The position numbers and the translations under genes are program-made. The notes below the pieces were generated by a model that saw only the letters and a list, made by a program, of their open reading frames with translations, was not told where the DNA came from and did no database searches. From JBBQVS01 sp038211295 (GTDB lineage: Bacteria > Chloroflexota > Ktedonobacteria > Ktedonobacterales > Ktedonobacteraceae), in the NCBI GenBank assembly GCA_038211295.1, contig JBBQVS010000009.1, forward strand, positions 19,331 to 83,330: a stretch of DNA of 64,000 nt. Reading direction: 5' to 3'. Positions 26,356 to 34,012 of this stretch are shown in pieces (positions within the stretch are counted from its first letter, which is position 1; each line of letters starts with the position of its first letter).

Positions 26356-26850
26356 TTACTCCTGAACCGTGTGTACTTCGACATACGTGTAGCCCAAAAA
26401 CTTGCGACGGGCGATCTCTGTCACCCGCACACCTTGAAGGTCGGGCAGGGTTGTGAAGTGCTTTTGCACATATTCGCCCACGGGACGCGCCGCTGCCCAA
26501 CCCGCGACGGAGGAGGCGGCGGCAGAGGCAACACGTACACGGCGCATGTCAGACGCGAGTCCCAGCATTGTGCCAATGGTGACAAGCGAGATGCCAACGG
26601 CAAGGTTGGTGCCACAGTTCGGGTGAATAGCAAGCTCCGCTTCGCCCGCCTGTAAGCGGCTCAACGCTTCGTCGAGTGCGCGGCGCAGGAGGCCAAGATC
26701 GACATCGTTGAAGACGATAAAGCCGTCCGCGCTCGAACGTGCGCTTCCTGTGAAGTTCGGGTCCATCTGGGCCATAATTGTGAATGTGGCATGTTCCAAC
26801 GCGTGGTTCTGACGAACGCGCCGTCCGAAGATAATGTCGTCAAGTTTCAT
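26356..26850 (-). CDS. DUF6391-like membrane-associated protein
   Basis: 164 residues from an ATG at 26850. The frame is open upstream to 26976, but that part has no ribosome site and no similarity. Landmarks are RRVRQNHALEHATFTIMAQ near the N-terminus and ELAIHPNCGTNLAVGISLV in the middle, which I associate with DUF6391, an uncharacterised family of cyanobacteria and Chloroflexota. The His and Cys residues (NHALEHAT, HPNCG) could bind a metal or be catalytic; that is inference. One or two weakly hydrophobic helices follow (LVTIGTMLGLAS, VASAAASSVAGWAA). It lies between YggS and YggT on the same strand and is probably cotranscribed with YggT. Confidence 0.72.
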   Translation of the reverse strand: MKLDDIIFGRRVRQNHALEHATFTIMAQMDPNFTGSARSSADGFIVFNDVDLGLLRRALDEALSRLQAGEAELAIHPNCGTNLAVGISLVTIGTMLGLASDMRRVRVASAAASSVAGWAAARPVGEYVQKHFTTLPDLQGVRVTEIARRKFLGYTYVEVHTVQE

Positions 26851-26920
26851 GAGTAGTGTCGCCTTTCTATTAAACTCTTTTGAATTGTTGTGTTGTGTGA
26901 ATGTATATACGCTAAAGGGT

Positions 26921-27661
26921 TCAGATACTCTCGCGTTCGCCAAAAATCGCACGTCCGACGCGCACAATTGTAGCACCTTCCTCTATCGCGATACAATAGT
27001 CATCGGTCATCCCCATTGAGAGATGTTGCCATGCGGATTGCGGAACCTCCTGCCGCAGGTGGTCTCTAAGCTCTCGCAGGGCGCGAAACACCGAACGCAC
27101 CTCCTCCGCATGGGCAACCTGTGGCGCGACGGTCATTATTCCCTGTACCTCAAGCTGTGGCAGTGTGACGAGTTGACGGGCAAGGTTCAGTGCTTCGGCA
27201 GGCGTCACACCCTCTTTGCTCTCCTCACCGGAGATGTTGACTTGTAGCAAAACGGCTATCTGTACCTCAAGCTCGGCGGCGTGATGGTTGAGTGCCTGAG
27301 CAAGTTGGAGAGTATCGACGCTATCGATACTATCGAACGACCCGACAACCTTGTTTGCCTTGTTGCGCTGAAGATGCCCAATCATATGCCATGTCACAGG
27401 ATGTAGTTCCGCGTGCCGAAATGCCGCAATTTTGGCAAGCGCGTCTTGTACACGGTTCTCGCCAAAATCGCGAATGCCTAGCTCATACGCCTGCTTTATC
27501 AGCTCGATAGGCTTTGTTTTCGAGACCGCGACCAGCGTAATTTCCTCTGGTTGACGCCCGCCACGTTTTGCTGCCTGAATAATATTTGACCGCACTTGAG
27601 CAATATTTGCGGCGAGTGTAGTCTGAGAGGGAAGATTATTTATCACTGCTTGACTTTCCAT
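26921..27661 (-). CDS. YggS/PLPBP family pyridoxal phosphate homeostasis protein
   Basis: 246 residues of the alanine-racemase-like single-barrel family. The PLP lysine lies in LVAVSKTKP (near residue 48), followed by FGENRVQ, WHMIGHLQRNK and the C-terminal phosphate-binding region LSMGMTDDYCIAIEEGATIV with RVGRAIFGER. The family binds PLP without a known enzymatic reaction and keeps the vitamin B6 pool and amino acid metabolism balanced. It lies upstream of DUF6391 and YggT and downstream of PgeF on the minus strand, the order often found beside division genes in Gram-positive bacteria, though ftsZ and sepF are not in this window. Confidence 0.95.
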   Translation of the reverse strand: MESQAVINNLPSQTTLAANIAQVRSNIIQAAKRGGRQPEEITLVAVSKTKPIELIKQAYELGIRDFGENRVQDALAKIAAFRHAELHPVTWHMIGHLQRNKANKVVGSFDSIDSVDTLQLAQALNHHAAELEVQIAVLLQVNISGEESKEGVTPAEALNLARQLVTLPQLEVQGIMTVAPQVAHAEEVRSVFRALRELRDHLRQEVPQSAWQHLSMGMTDDYCIAIEEGATIVRVGRAIFGERESI

Positions 27662-27736
27662 CGTGTTGTGTACATGCGCTAAAGGGTGGTACTGATACTA
27701 CGTTCAAGCGATATGTCTAGTTGTAGCAGGCATAGC

Positions 27737-28636
27737 TTATGCGTCCGCGAGAGCCATGATGAGGGGGAAGCGTCCCGTCTTGCCGTGTTCGGCTCTATGT
27801 GAAAAGAAATGGTCAACGTGGCAACTGGTGCAGATACCCGCCACCTCAATATGTTCGGAGGTCAGGCCCGCCATGAGCAATTGACGACGATTGGTCGCCC
27901 ACAGATCAAGACGTAAACTCGCTCTTTCCGCTACGTCTACGATGGAAAACCTGGCAGACTCGCGAACGAGGCCGCGATACTCCGCCTGCGTGGGCATCTC
28001 CTCAAACTGCTGTGTCCCCATGAAAATGTCTTGTACGTTTTGTGAGACCTCATAACAGCATGGCCCGATGGCGGGGCCGATGCCCGCGTAGATATTGCTC
28101 GGCACACTTCCAAAATGCGAGGTCATCGCGGCTATCGTCGCGGCAGCGATGCCCCGCGCCGTACCACGCCATCCCCCATGCGCGATACCGATAACCTGCT
28201 CTACAGGGTCGTAGAGCGCAATCGGCGTGCAGTCCGCAAACGAGAGCGCGAGCGCAACGCCGCGTTGGCGTGTGATAAGCGCGTCCCCTTTGTGAATCTC
28301 CTGTACACTCCACGTCCGCGTATAGTATGACGCGTTCGCCCAATCGCTCCGCCATTCCGCGTGTACATCTGGCACGAAAATGTCCGCTCCGTGAACATTC
28401 CAGAGTGTGACGCATGGAGTGTCAGCAAGCGCAAGGCTCCGTAGCGCGAGCTGTCGATTGCGTACTACATTGTCAAGCACGTCGCCACCGCGCAACGAAC
28501 CCATTGTGTTAAGGCCCTTATATGGAACGTCGCTGTAGCCACCATCGCGCGTGAAGAGGCCATGTGTGAGCTGTGGAAAGGAGCGAAGGGTACTGAACTG
28601 GAGATAGCAGGCATTATCACAGTGTTGCTCGATCAA
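27737..28636 (-). CDS. pgeF: Laccase-domain peptidoglycan editing factor / purine nucleoside phosphorylase (PgeF, YfiH)
   Basis: 299 residues from a TTG at 28636 with AAGGGG six bases upstream; the open frame continues to 28708 but that part lies in an inverted repeat and lacks a ribosome site. Active-site stretches are LWNVHGADI, LSFADCTPIALYD and GIAHGGWRGTARGI, giving the His, Cys and His metal ligands of the family, plus GPAIGPCCYEV and ICTSCHVDHFFSHRAE. Homologues were first called polyphenol oxidases; they act as zinc purine nucleoside phosphorylases, and the E. coli protein removes wrongly added L-Ser from murein precursors. It heads a minus-strand run pgeF - yggS - DUF6391 - yggT. Confidence 0.92.
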   Translation of the reverse strand: MIEQHCDNACYLQFSTLRSFPQLTHGLFTRDGGYSDVPYKGLNTMGSLRGGDVLDNVVRNRQLALRSLALADTPCVTLWNVHGADIFVPDVHAEWRSDWANASYYTRTWSVQEIHKGDALITRQRGVALALSFADCTPIALYDPVEQVIGIAHGGWRGTARGIAAATIAAMTSHFGSVPSNIYAGIGPAIGPCCYEVSQNVQDIFMGTQQFEEMPTQAEYRGLVRESARFSIVDVAERASLRLDLWATNRRQLLMAGLTSEHIEVAGICTSCHVDHFFSHRAEHGKTGRFPLIMALADA

Positions 28637-28643
28637 AATGATC

Positions 28644-28790
28644 CCCTTGCTTGTCAAACAAAACGTAAAGCATCCATTCACGGATATTTTTACTTGGTAT
28701 TGTAGCACAAAAGTTTTTGCTAAAAATTTATGGCTTCACACTCTGTGCTCAACATCGATGGTGCTTTACGTTTTGTTTGACAAACAAGGG
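28644..28790. repeat. 29-base inverted repeat between divergent genes
   Basis: Bases 28644-28672 are the reverse complement of 28762-28790 with one mismatch. Each arm, read outward toward its gene, carries TTGACA followed by an AAGGG element. The arms lie directly before pgeF on one side and 138 bases before the GH16 gene on the other. Confidence 0.8.
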
Positions 28791-28806
28791 TATGTTCCAG
28801 TATAGT
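28777..28806 (+). promoter_or_regulatory. Promoter for the first GH16 gene
   Basis: TTGACA (28777-28782) and TATAGT (28801-28806) are separated by 18 bases. The -35 box lies inside the right arm of the inverted repeat, so anything that binds the repeat would control this promoter. The leader to the GTG start would be about 115 bases. Confidence 0.6.
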
Positions 28807-28927
28807 ATGATCGTGGGGTTTTATACATACAGAGCAAAGAGATACTGGTCATTCTTGCAGAATACCTTTTCTCTCTGTATTTGCATTTTGCGCCTTACCT
28901 TATTGTAAGGCAAGACGAGGAGATATT

Positions 28928-29740
28928 GTGCTCAGTCATACATACGCTTCCACACGAAGCAAAACGACTCGACTGGTTTCCCTCATTCCTATGATGCTGC
29001 TCTCGCTTTTTACGTTGGGGGGACAATCATCTGCGGCTTTTGCTCATAGCAAATCTCCGCAGAGTACAAAATGGAATCTCGTGTGGAGCGATGATTTCAA
29101 GCGTTCGACACTTGACACGACCAAATGGACTGCGCTTTCTGGTGGTGGTTTTTACACGCCCGCGACCTCTGAATATTATGCCGCCGATGACACATACACC
29201 AAGAATGGGTTAATGCTGAAATCTGAACGACGTTCTTATAATGGCTATAATTATACTTCTGGTGGTGTCAGTTCGCAGGATAAATTTTCACTGCTCTACG
29301 GCAAAATCGAATGGAAGGCACGGCTCGTGAAGGGCAACGGCTTCTGGCCCGCTATCTGGTTGATGCCACAAGATGGCTCAGGTCGCTTTGAGATTGACGC
29401 GCTGGAACTACTAGGAAATAGCCCTCATACTTTGTATATGACAAATCACTGGGTTGATAAATCGGGTAGCGATCAGCAGGATATGACAACCTTCAATGGC
29501 CCTGACTTCTCATCAGGCTACCACATTTTCACCTTGCAGTGGCTTCCGAACGAGCTGGACTGGCTCATTGACGGCGTTGTGCAGAAGAAAGTTACCGCGA
29601 ACATCGCCAACATACCTATGTTCATGTACATCAATACAGCGATTGGCGCGAACGGAACGTGGCCCGGTCCCCCCGACGCTAAAACAGTTTTTCCACAGTA
29701 CACCACAATCAAGTATGTGCATGTGTACAAGCTTGCGTAA
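28928..29740 (+). CDS. Secreted GH16-family glycoside hydrolase (copy 1)
   Basis: 270 residues from a GTG at 28928 with GAGGAG six bases upstream. A signal peptide (about 1-40: Arg/Lys, then LVSLIPMMLLSLFTLGG, AFAHS) is followed by one GH16 domain. The catalytic EIDALE motif (FEIDALELLG) contains the nucleophile and acid/base of the E-x-D-x-x-E type without the extra residue of beta-bulge laminarinases; WLVWSDDF-like strand (NLVWSDDF), GNGFWPAIWLMP and WLIDGVVQKK are further family landmarks. GH16 enzymes cut beta-1,3/1,4-glucans, galactans or related polymers; the substrate here is unknown. A paralogue with the same core lies 197 bases downstream. Confidence 0.9.
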   Translation: MLSHTYASTRSKTTRLVSLIPMMLLSLFTLGGQSSAAFAHSKSPQSTKWNLVWSDDFKRSTLDTTKWTALSGGGFYTPATSEYYAADDTYTKNGLMLKSERRSYNGYNYTSGGVSSQDKFSLLYGKIEWKARLVKGNGFWPAIWLMPQDGSGRFEIDALELLGNSPHTLYMTNHWVDKSGSDQQDMTTFNGPDFSSGYHIFTLQWLPNELDWLIDGVVQKKVTANIANIPMFMYINTAIGANGTWPGPPDAKTVFPQYTTIKYVHVYKLA

Positions 29741-29765
29741 GCACGTAGAGCGAAAACATATGTAG

Positions 29766-29819
29766 GGGCGTGCCACTCTTCTTCACCTCATCGGTGAGGT
29801 GAAGAAGAGTGGCACGCCC
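29766..29819. terminator. 25-pair perfect hairpin with TCGG loop
   Basis: Bases 29766-29790 pair without mismatch with 29795-29819 around TCGG. It follows the first GH16 gene by 25 bases and can end its transcript, but there is no T tract, and the length exceeds a normal terminator stem. Confidence 0.6.
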
Positions 29820-29937
29820 TGTACAATAAGTCCTAGTTGTTTGCCAAAGCACGCGAGTGTTTGATACAGTAGCACCAGAATACTATATACTACACCGAAT
29901 ATACATATATTTCCATTGATTGAGGAGTGTGCTGGTG

Positions 29938-30897
29938 ATGAAGTACGTGCGTAATGCAAGGTCGCGGCGAGCCATATGGTACGCCTCGCTGATTGTGGCG
30001 ACGCTCGTTGTACTCTCGTTCGTTGTTGTGCGGTTCGTACCTACGAATGTGGGCCAAACAAACTGTGCGGGCAAGCAAGGAAGTGCGGCGTGTACATCTA
30101 CAGGAGGAGAGCCACGAACGAAGGCTATCGTCACGGGTGGCACAGTGCATAGCTCGAAAACAGACTTGAAAACGCCGGTACAGACCGAACAAAGTACCCC
30201 CGTTTCTACGCGCACACCTGCGCCAGCGTGGAGGCTTGTCTGGAACGATGAATTTAACGGGCAAGCACTCGACACCTCGAAGTGGACCGCGCTTGCGGGC
30301 GGCAAGTTTTACACGCCCGCGACTGCCGAGTATTACGCTCCTGACGACACGTACACACAAAATGGGCTAGTTTTGAAATCGGAGCAACGCAGTTACAATG
30401 GCTATAACTACACCTCTGGCGGTGTCAGCTCGCAGGGTAAGTTTTCGTTTTTGTATGGTAAGGTCGAGTGGAAAGAACAATTGCCACGCGGTAAAGGTCT
30501 TTGGCCCGCGATCTGGCTCATGCCCGCCGATGGTTCGGGGCAATATGAGATTGACATGCTTGAGCTTGTTGGCAACAACACGTTTTCCATGTACATGAAC
30601 TATCACTGGCAGAACGCGAGTGGACACGATCAGGAAAACATGACGCGTTTCGCTGGCCCCGACTTCTCGGCGGACTACCATACCTTCGCGTTACAGTGGA
30701 CGCTCGGCAAGATGGAGTGGCTGGTCGATGGCGTAGTCGAGAAGACAATCACCAATAATGTGCTCAACGTGCCAATGTATATGTACATGAACACTGCCGT
30801 TGGCTCATCCGCCACATGGCCCGGCCTGCCCGACAGCACAACGGTTTTTCCACAATACACGAAGATTAGCTATGTGCGCGTGTATAAAGCGGCCTAG
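29938..30897 (+). CDS. GH16-family glycoside hydrolase, membrane-anchored or secreted (copy 2)
   Basis: 319 residues from an ATG at 29938; AGGAG lies about ten bases upstream, and a TTG further upstream in the same frame overlaps that site and is rejected. The N-terminus has a single long helix (IWYASLIVATLVVLSFVVV) without an obvious cleavage site, then a 75-residue Thr/Ser-rich spacer, so the enzyme is probably anchored. The GH16 domain carries YEIDMLELVG with the catalytic Glu pair, KGLWPAIWLMPADGSG and WLVDGVVEKT. The domain is closely related to copy 1 through its whole length, including FYTPATxEYYAxDDTYT and RSYNGYNYTSGGVSSQ, so the pair arose by tandem duplication and then changed its mode of secretion. 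Confidence 0.9.
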   Translation: MKYVRNARSRRAIWYASLIVATLVVLSFVVVRFVPTNVGQTNCAGKQGSAACTSTGGEPRTKAIVTGGTVHSSKTDLKTPVQTEQSTPVSTRTPAPAWRLVWNDEFNGQALDTSKWTALAGGKFYTPATAEYYAPDDTYTQNGLVLKSEQRSYNGYNYTSGGVSSQGKFSFLYGKVEWKEQLPRGKGLWPAIWLMPADGSGQYEIDMLELVGNNTFSMYMNYHWQNASGHDQENMTRFAGPDFSADYHTFALQWTLGKMEWLVDGVVEKTITNNVLNVPMYMYMNTAVGSSATWPGLPDSTTVFPQYTKISYVRVYKAA

Positions 30898-30906
30898 TTG
30901 TGCTGT

Positions 30907-31632
30907 CTACCGCTCTTCGGCGTCCAGTTCCTTCATAATCTTGATGTCTTGCTTACTGGTGACATCGACTTGCGCGAACAGATCAGGGCGACGTTGGCGT
31001 GTCTTGCGAAGCGACTCCTTGCGTCGCCAACGAGCGATTTCAGCATGGTTGCCGGAGAGCAAGACATCAGGAACGCGCCACCCACGAAATTCGGCTGGGC
31101 GGGTGTACTGGGGATACTCCAGTAGCGCATTGCTGTGCGACTCGTCGCTGGTGGAGCCTTCGGTGAGGACGCCGGGGAGCAGACGGCTCACGGCATCGAC
31201 AAGAATAATCGCGCCAAGTTCACCGCCCGTCAGCACGTAGTCGCCAATCGAGAGTTCTTCCGTGACAAGATTATCAGTGACGCGCTCATCGATGCCCTCA
31301 TAATGTCCACAAATAAGCGTGAGCCGTGGCTCCAGCGCGAGTTCACGCGCGATCTGCTGATTGAAGAGGCGGCCCTGTGGCGTGAGCAAAATGATTGGGC
31401 CACCCTGATGAGCTGCCTCCACCGCCGCGAAAATTGGGTCTGGTTTCATCACCATGCCCAGACCACCACCGTAGGGGTAGTCGTCAACAACATGGTGCTT
31501 ATCCGTTGTGGCGTCGCGTATATTGTGCAGCGTGATGTGCAGTAGCTCCCGCTCCTGTGCGCGTTTGAGAATGCTTTCCGTAAATGGCCCCTGAAACATG
31601 CCGGGGAAGAGCGTAAAAATATCAAAATGCAT
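30907..31632 (-). CDS. trmD: tRNA (guanine(37)-N1)-methyltransferase
   Basis: 241 residues, the usual length for TrmD. It starts MHFDIFTLFPGMF and contains DDYPYGGGLGMVMKPDP, LICGHYEGIDERV and the trefoil-knot SAM-binding stretch SIGDYVLTGGELGAIILVD. The enzyme is a SPOUT-class dimer that methylates N1 of G37 next to the anticodon and so prevents frameshifts. The usual neighbours rpsP, rimM and rplS are absent; the gene stands alone and ends nine bases from the convergent GH16 stop. It diverges from the PAS kinase at 31706. Confidence 0.96.
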   Translation of the reverse strand: MHFDIFTLFPGMFQGPFTESILKRAQERELLHITLHNIRDATTDKHHVVDDYPYGGGLGMVMKPDPIFAAVEAAHQGGPIILLTPQGRLFNQQIARELALEPRLTLICGHYEGIDERVTDNLVTEELSIGDYVLTGGELGAIILVDAVSRLLPGVLTEGSTSDESHSNALLEYPQYTRPAEFRGWRVPDVLLSGNHAEIARWRRKESLRKTRQRRPDLFAQVDVTSKQDIKIMKELDAEER

Positions 31633-31705
31633 AATTTGTCCATCTCTTTGCTATCTGTGTTACAATAACACCATCGAGAAACTTTGTCTAGCGGAGCCTC
31701 TTCAT

Positions 31706-33280
31706 ATGTCTCAATCCCAAATACAATCGGCGGAAGCTGTGCATGAGCAGATGGCTGTTCTTGTGGGAAGCGCGATCCGTTTGTTGCGTGGTGAGTGCGG
31801 TGTCTTTACCATCTCGAATGAAGCGTTCGACCCACAAAGTAGTACGGAGTATACTTGTTACCGCCTGCACGATGCCGCTTTATCATCCCTGCTCGCCCTT
31901 GTTCGGCGGGGCGCACAACCCGCCACGCTCCATCCTCTGGTAAGCGAACCACTCGCGCCAGAGGTCGCAAGCGTGTTTGAGAACGAGGAGGATAAAGCAA
32001 CGCGTACTCCCCGTGCTATCGAGCGGTGTTCACTCTTTGTATATGACGCGGCAGGGGTACTTGGCATCTTGCACATTGTGAGACCCGCCCATACTCTCTC
32101 CTGCTTTGAACGAGAGGCGGAAACGTTGCGCTCATTTATTGCTCAAGTGGCATCGGGCCTGCGGTTTGCGCTGAAAGCACAAGCACTGGTCAAAGAGCAA
32201 GGGCGTCTCGCTGCAATTTTTCAATACAGCACCGAGGGTATTCTGACCGTCGATAACGCGCTACGGATTATCGACTTTAATCCGGCAATGGAGCGGTTGA
32301 CGGGGTGGCGTGAAGGCGAGGTGCTGGGACGCTTTTACTTCGAGGTGTTGCGCCCAAAAGATCGGCAAGGAAACGAGCTTGGGCTGGAAGGCTCGCCCAT
32401 CTTGCAGGCTTTCGCGGGCCATGTCGTCATAAACAGAGAAATGGTGCTCTCGACGTGTGATGGGCAACGCGTAGATGTAAGCGCGACGGCCTCGTGTGTT
32501 CGCTCGACACGCGGCGAGCCGATGAATGGCATTCTCAATGTGCGCGATATTACACGCGAAAGGCAACAGGAAGAGCAACGTTCAACGTTTATTTCTGTGA
32601 TTTCGCATGAGCTACAGACGCCAATAGCGATCATCAAAGGCTATGCCGCGACGCTGGCGCGAACGGATGCCACCTTCAAGCAGACGGTACTGCGAACACG
32701 CCTGCATGCAATTGAGGAAGAGGCGGATCGTTTACATCGACTGGTCGCGAACCTGCTTTATGCTTCACGTATTCAAGCGAGGGGCATTCTCATGGAGATT
32801 GTGCCGCTCGATTTGCCGCAGCTTATCGAGGGTGTGACACGTCGCTTGCAGGCGAGCAACTCGAATGTCGAGGTGACGTTGAACCTGCCACCCTATGTAC
32901 CGCCCGTTATGGCCGATAGAGACCGTATTGAAGAGGTGTTGCAGAACTTGCTTGATAATGCTGTCAAGTATTCGCCGCGCCAGCGTGCTTTACAGATAAC
33001 ATGTCGGGCCACAGGAGAAGAGGTGATGGTGAGTGTGAGCGACGCTGGCATGGGCATCTCTCAACGCGACCAAGAGCACATTTTCGAGCGTTTCGAGCGT
33101 GTGGGCGACCAGAACTCGCAAACGCTGCCGGGTGCTGGCCTCGGTCTATATATCTGTCGTGCGATTGTTGAGGCGCACGGCGGACACATCTGGGTGGAAA
33201 GCACATTGCGGCAGGGTTCCACATTTTCCTTTAGTCTTCCACGCGAAGAGAAAGCGCGTTTACCGATGGTGGTGTTTTGA
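31706..33280 (+). CDS. Cytosolic PAS-domain sensor histidine kinase
   Basis: 524 residues from an ATG at 31706 with GCGGAG about nine bases upstream; the frame is open earlier but overlaps the trmD promoter region. No membrane helix is seen. The N-terminal 160 residues resemble a GAF-like sensor (FVYDAAGVLGILHIVRPAH, TLRSFIAQVASGLRFALKA). A PAS domain follows (about 170-290, IFQYSTEGILTVDNALRIIDF, GRFYFEVLRPKDRQ). HisKA carries H301 in VISHELQTPIAIIKGY and HATPase has NLLDNAVKYSPRQ, DAGMGISQRD and GLGLYICRAIV. Its stop codon overlaps the start of the cognate response regulator (TGATG), so the two are translationally coupled. Confidence 0.93.
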   Translation: MSQSQIQSAEAVHEQMAVLVGSAIRLLRGECGVFTISNEAFDPQSSTEYTCYRLHDAALSSLLALVRRGAQPATLHPLVSEPLAPEVASVFENEEDKATRTPRAIERCSLFVYDAAGVLGILHIVRPAHTLSCFEREAETLRSFIAQVASGLRFALKAQALVKEQGRLAAIFQYSTEGILTVDNALRIIDFNPAMERLTGWREGEVLGRFYFEVLRPKDRQGNELGLEGSPILQAFAGHVVINREMVLSTCDGQRVDVSATASCVRSTRGEPMNGILNVRDITRERQQEEQRSTFISVISHELQTPIAIIKGYAATLARTDATFKQTVLRTRLHAIEEEADRLHRLVANLLYASRIQARGILMEIVPLDLPQLIEGVTRRLQASNSNVEVTLNLPPYVPPVMADRDRIEEVLQNLLDNAVKYSPRQRALQITCRATGEEVMVSVSDAGMGISQRDQEHIFERFERVGDQNSQTLPGAGLGLYICRAIVEAHGGHIWVESTLRQGSTFSFSLPREEKARLPMVVF

Positions 33281-33999
33281 TGGAAAAGGATGCATTCGAC
33301 CCGCGCGACATAACAATTCTCATCGTGGATGATGAGCCACGCATTCGGGATTTTGTACGTCTGAATCTAGAACTGGAGCACTATAGTGTGATAGAGGCAA
33401 GCAATGGTGTCGAGGCAGTTGACCACCTGCGCCAGTTCCTGCCCGATCTGGTTGTGCTGGATGTGATGATGCCAGAGATGGATGGCTTCGAGGCACTCAA
33501 GGCCATTCGTGAGGTCTCAAATGTTCCTGTGATTATGCTTACTGTACGTCAGGATGAGCAAGACCGTATTCGCGGCCTCGATCTTGGGGCCGACGACTAT
33601 ATCGCCAAACCATTCAATCCGCGCGAACTCCTCTCGCGGATTCGCGCATTGCTCCGCCGCTCGTTTATGCCGTCACCCGCACGCAAAACCGAGATTGTGG
33701 TTGATGACGACCTGAAAATCGATTTCTCGCGCCGCGAGGTGATGGTGCGAGGCCAGAAGGTCGTTTTACGCCCCACTGAATATCGGTTGCTCTATCACCT
33801 TGTCAATAATGCGGGTCACTTATTGACGCACGAAACCTTGCTGTCAAAAGTATGGGGGCGCGAGTATCGCGATGAGGCGCACTATTTACGTCTGTATATC
33901 ACCTATTTGCGTCAAAAGATTGAGAAAGACCCCTCGCATCCACAATACATTTTAACTGAGCGTGGCGTGGGCTATCGCTTCAGAGAACTACAGGAATAA
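33280..33999 (+). CDS. OmpR/PhoB-family response regulator
   Basis: 239 residues from the ATG at 33280 that shares its A with the kinase stop codon. The receiver shows IVDDEPR, phospho-acceptor D61 in LVVLDVMMPEMDGFEA, the Thr in IMLTVRQDEQDR and Lys in DDYIAKPFNPREL. The winged-helix domain (about 130-235) includes LRPTEYRLLYHLVNNAGHLL and ILTERGVGYRFRE. The partner is the kinase directly upstream, and a URO-D family gene starts 13 bases downstream on the same strand, so that enzyme may belong to the same transcript and possibly to the regulated function. Target sites are not recognisable. Confidence 0.95.
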   Translation: MEKDAFDPRDITILIVDDEPRIRDFVRLNLELEHYSVIEASNGVEAVDHLRQFLPDLVVLDVMMPEMDGFEALKAIREVSNVPVIMLTVRQDEQDRIRGLDLGADDYIAKPFNPRELLSRIRALLRRSFMPSPARKTEIVVDDDLKIDFSRREVMVRGQKVVLRPTEYRLLYHLVNNAGHLLTHETLLSKVWGREYRDEAHYLRLYITYLRQKIEKDPSHPQYILTERGVGYRFRELQE

Positions 34000-34012
34000 G
34001 GAAGGAAGACTC

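Noticed and set aside
28717..28908. 63-codon plus-strand frame before the first GH16 gene
   Set aside because: It begins with a TTG without a ribosome site and spans the promoter; its resemblance to the pgeF leader comes from the inverted repeat.
29766..29819. Terminal inverted repeats of a mobile element
   Set aside because: The two arms are separated by four bases only, so there is no room for cargo; a hairpin is the simpler reading.
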